This document shows, piece by piece, positions 62,686 to 64,000 of a DNA stretch of 64,000 nt; positions within the stretch are counted from its first letter, which is position 1; every line of letters starts with the position of its first letter. Origin of the DNA: Metopolophium dirhodum (lineage: Eukaryota; Arthropoda; Insecta; Hemiptera; Aphididae); contig NC_083560.1 of NCBI RefSeq assembly GCF_019925205.1, positions 69,205,266-69,269,265 of the forward strand, given 5' to 3'. The position numbers and the translations under genes were made by a program. A model generated the notes under the pieces. It saw only the letters and a list, made by a program, of their open reading frames with translations, ran no database searches and was not told the origin of the DNA.

Positions 62686-63093
62686 GTAAGTTTTTTCTCA
62701 AACAGTTATAATATCTAAATAATATGACGTTAGATTTCAAATTATTTATGGATGTTTCTCTCTACTTTTGTTTAAAATGTTTACAAAAATCTACAATACC
62801 ACTGAATTCATTAGAGTTATAGAACTGTTTTTTGCAACATTGTGCAGTTGCAGATGACACTCAATAAGTAAATCAATCACGTTTTAATACTATAATATTT
62901 TACTCGTATTTTATCTCTAATAATAATGTTTGCCGTGAAGAGCGGCTGTGAACTCGTGCAGGATGTAGTCTACTGGACGATAAATAATAATATTATATTA
63001 TATAATGATACAACAGCAATAAAACACGGCATCAGGTGGTCATTGGGATGTGTAACGACTAACGACTAACGACCAAGAAAGTGTAGGCCAGAC
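62686..63093. other. Start of intron 3 of the Rag-like gene
   Basis: Begins with the donor GTAAGT. AT-rich; no fourth exon found. Confidence 0.5.
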
Positions 63094-64000
63094 CAGTGCC
63101 TGATTTAGGGGGGTACCTGGGTGACTAGTCACCCGGCCACAATTTTGGAGTGGCCCACATATTTTTTGATAGTTTTTAATTTTTTTGAACACCAAAATGG
63201 TCTAATTATTTAAAAGCAACATAAAATATTTTTTTTATAAAATCATAAAATTTAAAAAAATGAATGAAAAAATTGTCATATTATATTATCAACAACAATC
63301 ATCGTCATCCTCTACTATTTCTTGGTAAAAACCGTTGCAATAAGCCAATAAATACTAAAAATGTAAACAAATCGATGAGCTGTTTTACTGTATATTCTAT
63401 ATTTTAGTATTTATTGAACTAACTATATGATAACATTGACAACATATTATATCATATAACTAAATAAATTAAACTATGTTCAATGATTCTATTACGTTCT
63501 GTGTGTTACCATATTCAAATAAAATTCGATTAATGATCGTACGTACATTGGGCATGATATACTTGTCAGTTGTCATCATAGACGACAAGAATATTTTTGC
63601 AGTAACTGTGAATGTGATTTTGTGAGTGCTGTTTCACGCTTTTATCACATACAAAATATGTCTGGATTAAAAAGAAAATATATGGGTAGTTCACTGGTGA
63701 AGAAAAACATCGAAATAAATCGAACAAAAAAAAAAAAAAAATTGAAAAAATTGAAAGGTTCTCTTAACAATTATGTAACGAACAATTTAATAACATCAGA
63801 AACCTAGCTTAATAAGTGAAACAATAGAAAATAGTTTTAAATAGTAATTGTGAAACATGTTGTACCTCTGCAGGTACCTAAGTATTTATTCCTGTAAATA
63901 ATAGTAACTACTAGGTACCTAACTTATAATAATTTTAATTATTGCTATTGAAAACTGTGTTACAAATCTACCTATTTGACCATGTCTTCTACAAATTATA
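63094..64000 (+). mobile_element. 5' part of a hAT element (MYM-type-1-like), cut by window end
   Basis: CAGTGCCTGATTTAGGGG is a hAT-type terminus. About 570 bases inside, an ATG at 63658 begins MSGLKRKYMGSSLVKKNIEI, then a K-rich stretch and LKGSLNNYVTN. This is the usual N-terminal layout of hAT transposases of the zinc-finger MYM-type-1-like group (KRK start, then KLxGSL-x-F). The frame closes at a TAG at 63805-63807, which could be decay or an unseen intron donor. The zinc finger, catalytic core and right end would lie beyond the window. Confidence 0.55.

Noticed and set aside
1..64000. CRISPR array, bacterial operon, phage or tRNA/rRNA genes
   Set aside because: The only regular tandem array is the 41-bp minisatellite, which has no spacers. 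Gene structure is eukaryotic, and I saw no rRNA blocks or tRNA box A/B pairs.

Overview
The window looks like nuclear DNA from an insect, most likely an aphid. It is very AT-rich, has GT-AG introns, short exons in long introns, many TACCTA/TAGGTA strings and many short inverted-repeat transposons. The clade is my inference from these features and from the proteins; no sequence search was run.

Layout. (1) 34-827, minus strand: a small, probably degenerate MRGBP/Eaf7-like gene. (2) 1702-29575, plus strand: a complete ten-exon gene for DNA polymerase alpha subunit B (POLA2, 562 codons). Its exons join in frame across nine introns, two of which (11.9 and 6.9 kb) are full of transposons. Intron 3 also holds a CpG- and GC-rich island at about 9.6-12.5 kb that the gene does not explain. 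(3) 29.6-53.4 kb: gene-poor and repeat-dominated. It has a 3.8-kb TIR element carrying a broken multi-exon gene (35.1-38.9 kb), a 3.9-kb near-complete palindrome (40.1-44.0 kb), a foldback element (47.7-48.9 kb), and an element nested in a second one (50.6-52.9 kb). (4) 53510-54246, plus strand: three exons of a protein I do not recognise, joined in frame by two GT-AG introns and open at the 3' end. (5) 57.4-58.3 kb, minus strand: a decayed hAT transposase. (6) 60008-62685, plus strand: the first three exons of a divergent Rag-type small GTPase (RagA/B class). Its remaining exons are not visible here. (7) 63.1-64.0 kb: the 5' end of another hAT element, cut by the window edge.

The window is rich in non-autonomous DNA transposons whose target-site duplications (TSDs) can be read directly: six hAT-type with 8-bp duplications (one pair with one mismatch), TTAA-flanked foldbacks, a TAA-flanked Harbinger-type MITE, and one 5'-truncated non-LTR retrotransposon with a 16-bp duplication.

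POLA2 acts in replication priming, MRGBP in the NuA4/TIP60 acetyltransferase complex and Rag GTPases in amino-acid signalling to TORC1, so no shared pathway is implied. I saw no convincing rRNA, tRNA or CRISPR sequence and no bacterial-type operon.
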